This document shows positions 5,569-6,250 of a stretch of 6,250 bases of DNA, one piece after another. This stretch comes from Oscillospiraceae bacterium. Its GTDB lineage: Bacteria > Bacillota > Clostridia > Oscillospirales > Oscillospiraceae. The stretch covers positions 1-6,250 of the forward strand of contig JAGBGB010000337.1 in NCBI GenBank assembly GCA_017936205.1. Reading direction: 5' to 3'. The translations under genes and the position numbers were made by a program. The notes under the pieces were generated by a model that had not been told where the DNA came from, searched no databases, and saw only the letters and a list, made by a program, of their open reading frames with translations. How positions within the stretch are numbered: position 1 is the first letter of the stretch; the number at the start of each line of letters is the position of its first letter.

Positions 5569-6239
5569 GTCTTATCCACCTCCAGGTGATAGCCCAGACG
5601 ACGGATGGCTTCAATGCGGATGTTGGAATCGATGCGAGCCAGCTTCTTCCGCAGGAAGCCTACGTAGACCTCCACATGGTTCTCTACTGCATTGGATTCA
5701 TAGCCCCAGATTCGGGACAGCAGAACCTCCTTAGACAGGATCCGACCCTGTGCCTGCAGCAGGAAGCGCATAACATCGAATTCTCTTGCTGTGAGGCGGA
5801 TGGACTTCTCTCCGCAGATCAGCATGCCCGAGGCAAGATCCAAACTGGTGTTGCCGAAGGTCAGCTCGTCTACCTGACTGCCTTGGCGGCGGAGCAGGGC
5901 GTTGATACATGCCAGCAGCTCACGGGAATCGAAGGGCTTGGTCAGGTAATAATCAGCTCCTGCATTCAGTCCGTCAATACGATCCTGCAGCTCAGACTTT
6001 GCAGTGAGCATAAGAATGGGCGTGGTGCAGCGACGGGCACGAACTTGCCGTGCTACCTGATAGCCGTTCATATTGGGCATCATCACATCCAAGATCAGCA
6101 GGTCGTAGACACCCAGCATGGCATATTCCGCACCGCTTTCGCCATCGTATGCGACCTCTACCTCGAAGCCCTTTCCCTCCAACAGATTCCGCAGGGAATC
6201 AGCCAATACCTTCTCGTCTTCTATCACTAAAATTTTCAT
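5565..6239 (-). CDS. OmpR/PhoB-family response regulator
   Basis: This is a 224-aa DNA-binding response regulator, the cytoplasmic output half of a two-component system with the kinase encoded immediately downstream. Residues 1-115 form a receiver domain: the acidic pocket is E7-D8, the phospho-acceptor is D51 in the LILDVMMPNMNG segment, the switch threonine is T79 and the conserved lysine is K101 in LTKPF. Residues ~125-221 form a winged-helix Trans_reg_C domain (LTAREFDVMRFLL, then the VEVYVGFLRKKL recognition-helix region and the C-terminal RRLGYHL hairpin). Length is normal for the family. The ATG is preceded by AGGAGG at 6245-6250, 5 nt away, so the start is secure; the promoter lies beyond the window edge. 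The stop overlaps the kinase start by 4 nt. The target genes cannot be read from sequence. Nothing shows that it controls the neighbouring transporter, which has its own promoter and leader. Confidence 0.96.
   Translation of the reverse strand: MKILVIEDEKVLADSLRNLLEGKGFEVEVAYDGESGAEYAMLGVYDLLILDVMMPNMNGYQVARQVRARRCTTPILMLTAKSELQDRIDGLNAGADYYLTKPFDSRELLACINALLRRQGSQVDELTFGNTSLDLASGMLICGEKSIRLTAREFDVMRFLLQAQGRILSKEVLLSRIWGYESNAVENHVEVYVGFLRKKLARIDSNIRIEAIRRLGYHLEVDKT
5577..5583 (-). promoter_or_regulatory. Shine-Dalgarno site of the histidine kinase
   Basis: GGAGGTG lies 8 nt before the TTG at 5566-5568 and inside the last codons of the response regulator. It supports use of the TTG start and translational coupling of the two genes. 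Confidence 0.75.
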
Positions 6240-6250
6240 AAGTGCCTCCT

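Noticed and set aside
5586..6230. Long plus-strand open frame antisense to the response regulator
   Set aside because: It is the antisense of a clearly conserved gene, has no ribosome binding site of note and no recognisable domain.

Overview
The window looks like chromosomal DNA from a Gram-positive anaerobe of the Clostridia, most likely Oscillospiraceae/Ruminococcaceae. Reasons: AGGAGG-type ribosome binding sites, TTG starts, a lipobox substrate-binding lipoprotein, a consensus sigma-A promoter, intrinsic terminators, and GC-rich 'GTAGGGGCGCGCATTGCGCG' palindromes of a kind I recall as abundant in that family. The family assignment is inference. All supported genes are on the minus strand, so reading order is from high to low coordinates.

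Right part (4121-6250): a two-component system. An OmpR-type response regulator (5565-6239) overlaps by 4 nt with a membrane histidine kinase (4231-5568) that starts at TTG. A hairpin with a short U-run (4117-4166) probably terminates this operon.

Middle (3592-4106): an intergenic region with three things in it. First, a ~209-bp inverted-repeat element (3898-4106). Second, a perfect TTGACA-N17-TATAAT promoter (3836-3864). Third, a ~254-nt untranslated leader that ends in a strong intrinsic terminator immediately before the ribosome binding site of the next gene. The leader also holds a strand that can pair either with the terminator's 5' arm (antiterminator) or with a nearer segment (anti-antiterminator). 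This is the architecture of a transcriptional OFF-switch riboswitch. The ligand is not proven; a molybdenum/tungsten-cofactor (Moco-like) aptamer is a candidate.

Left part (199-3575): a tightly packed four-gene operon under that leader. It encodes a FecCD/BtuC-type permease, an ABC ATPase, a substrate-binding lipoprotein and a THEP1-type NTPase. The type II ABC importer resembles the MolBCA molybdate/tungstate type by eye, but siderophore, heme or cobalamin uptake is not excluded. The permease reading frame is broken by an apparent 1-base deletion at 3016-3017. As sequenced the importer lacks an intact membrane subunit, unless this is an assembly error or strain variation.

Left edge (1-198): no gene. 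It holds a third copy of one arm of the repeat (97-141), so the transport operon lies between related repeat copies.
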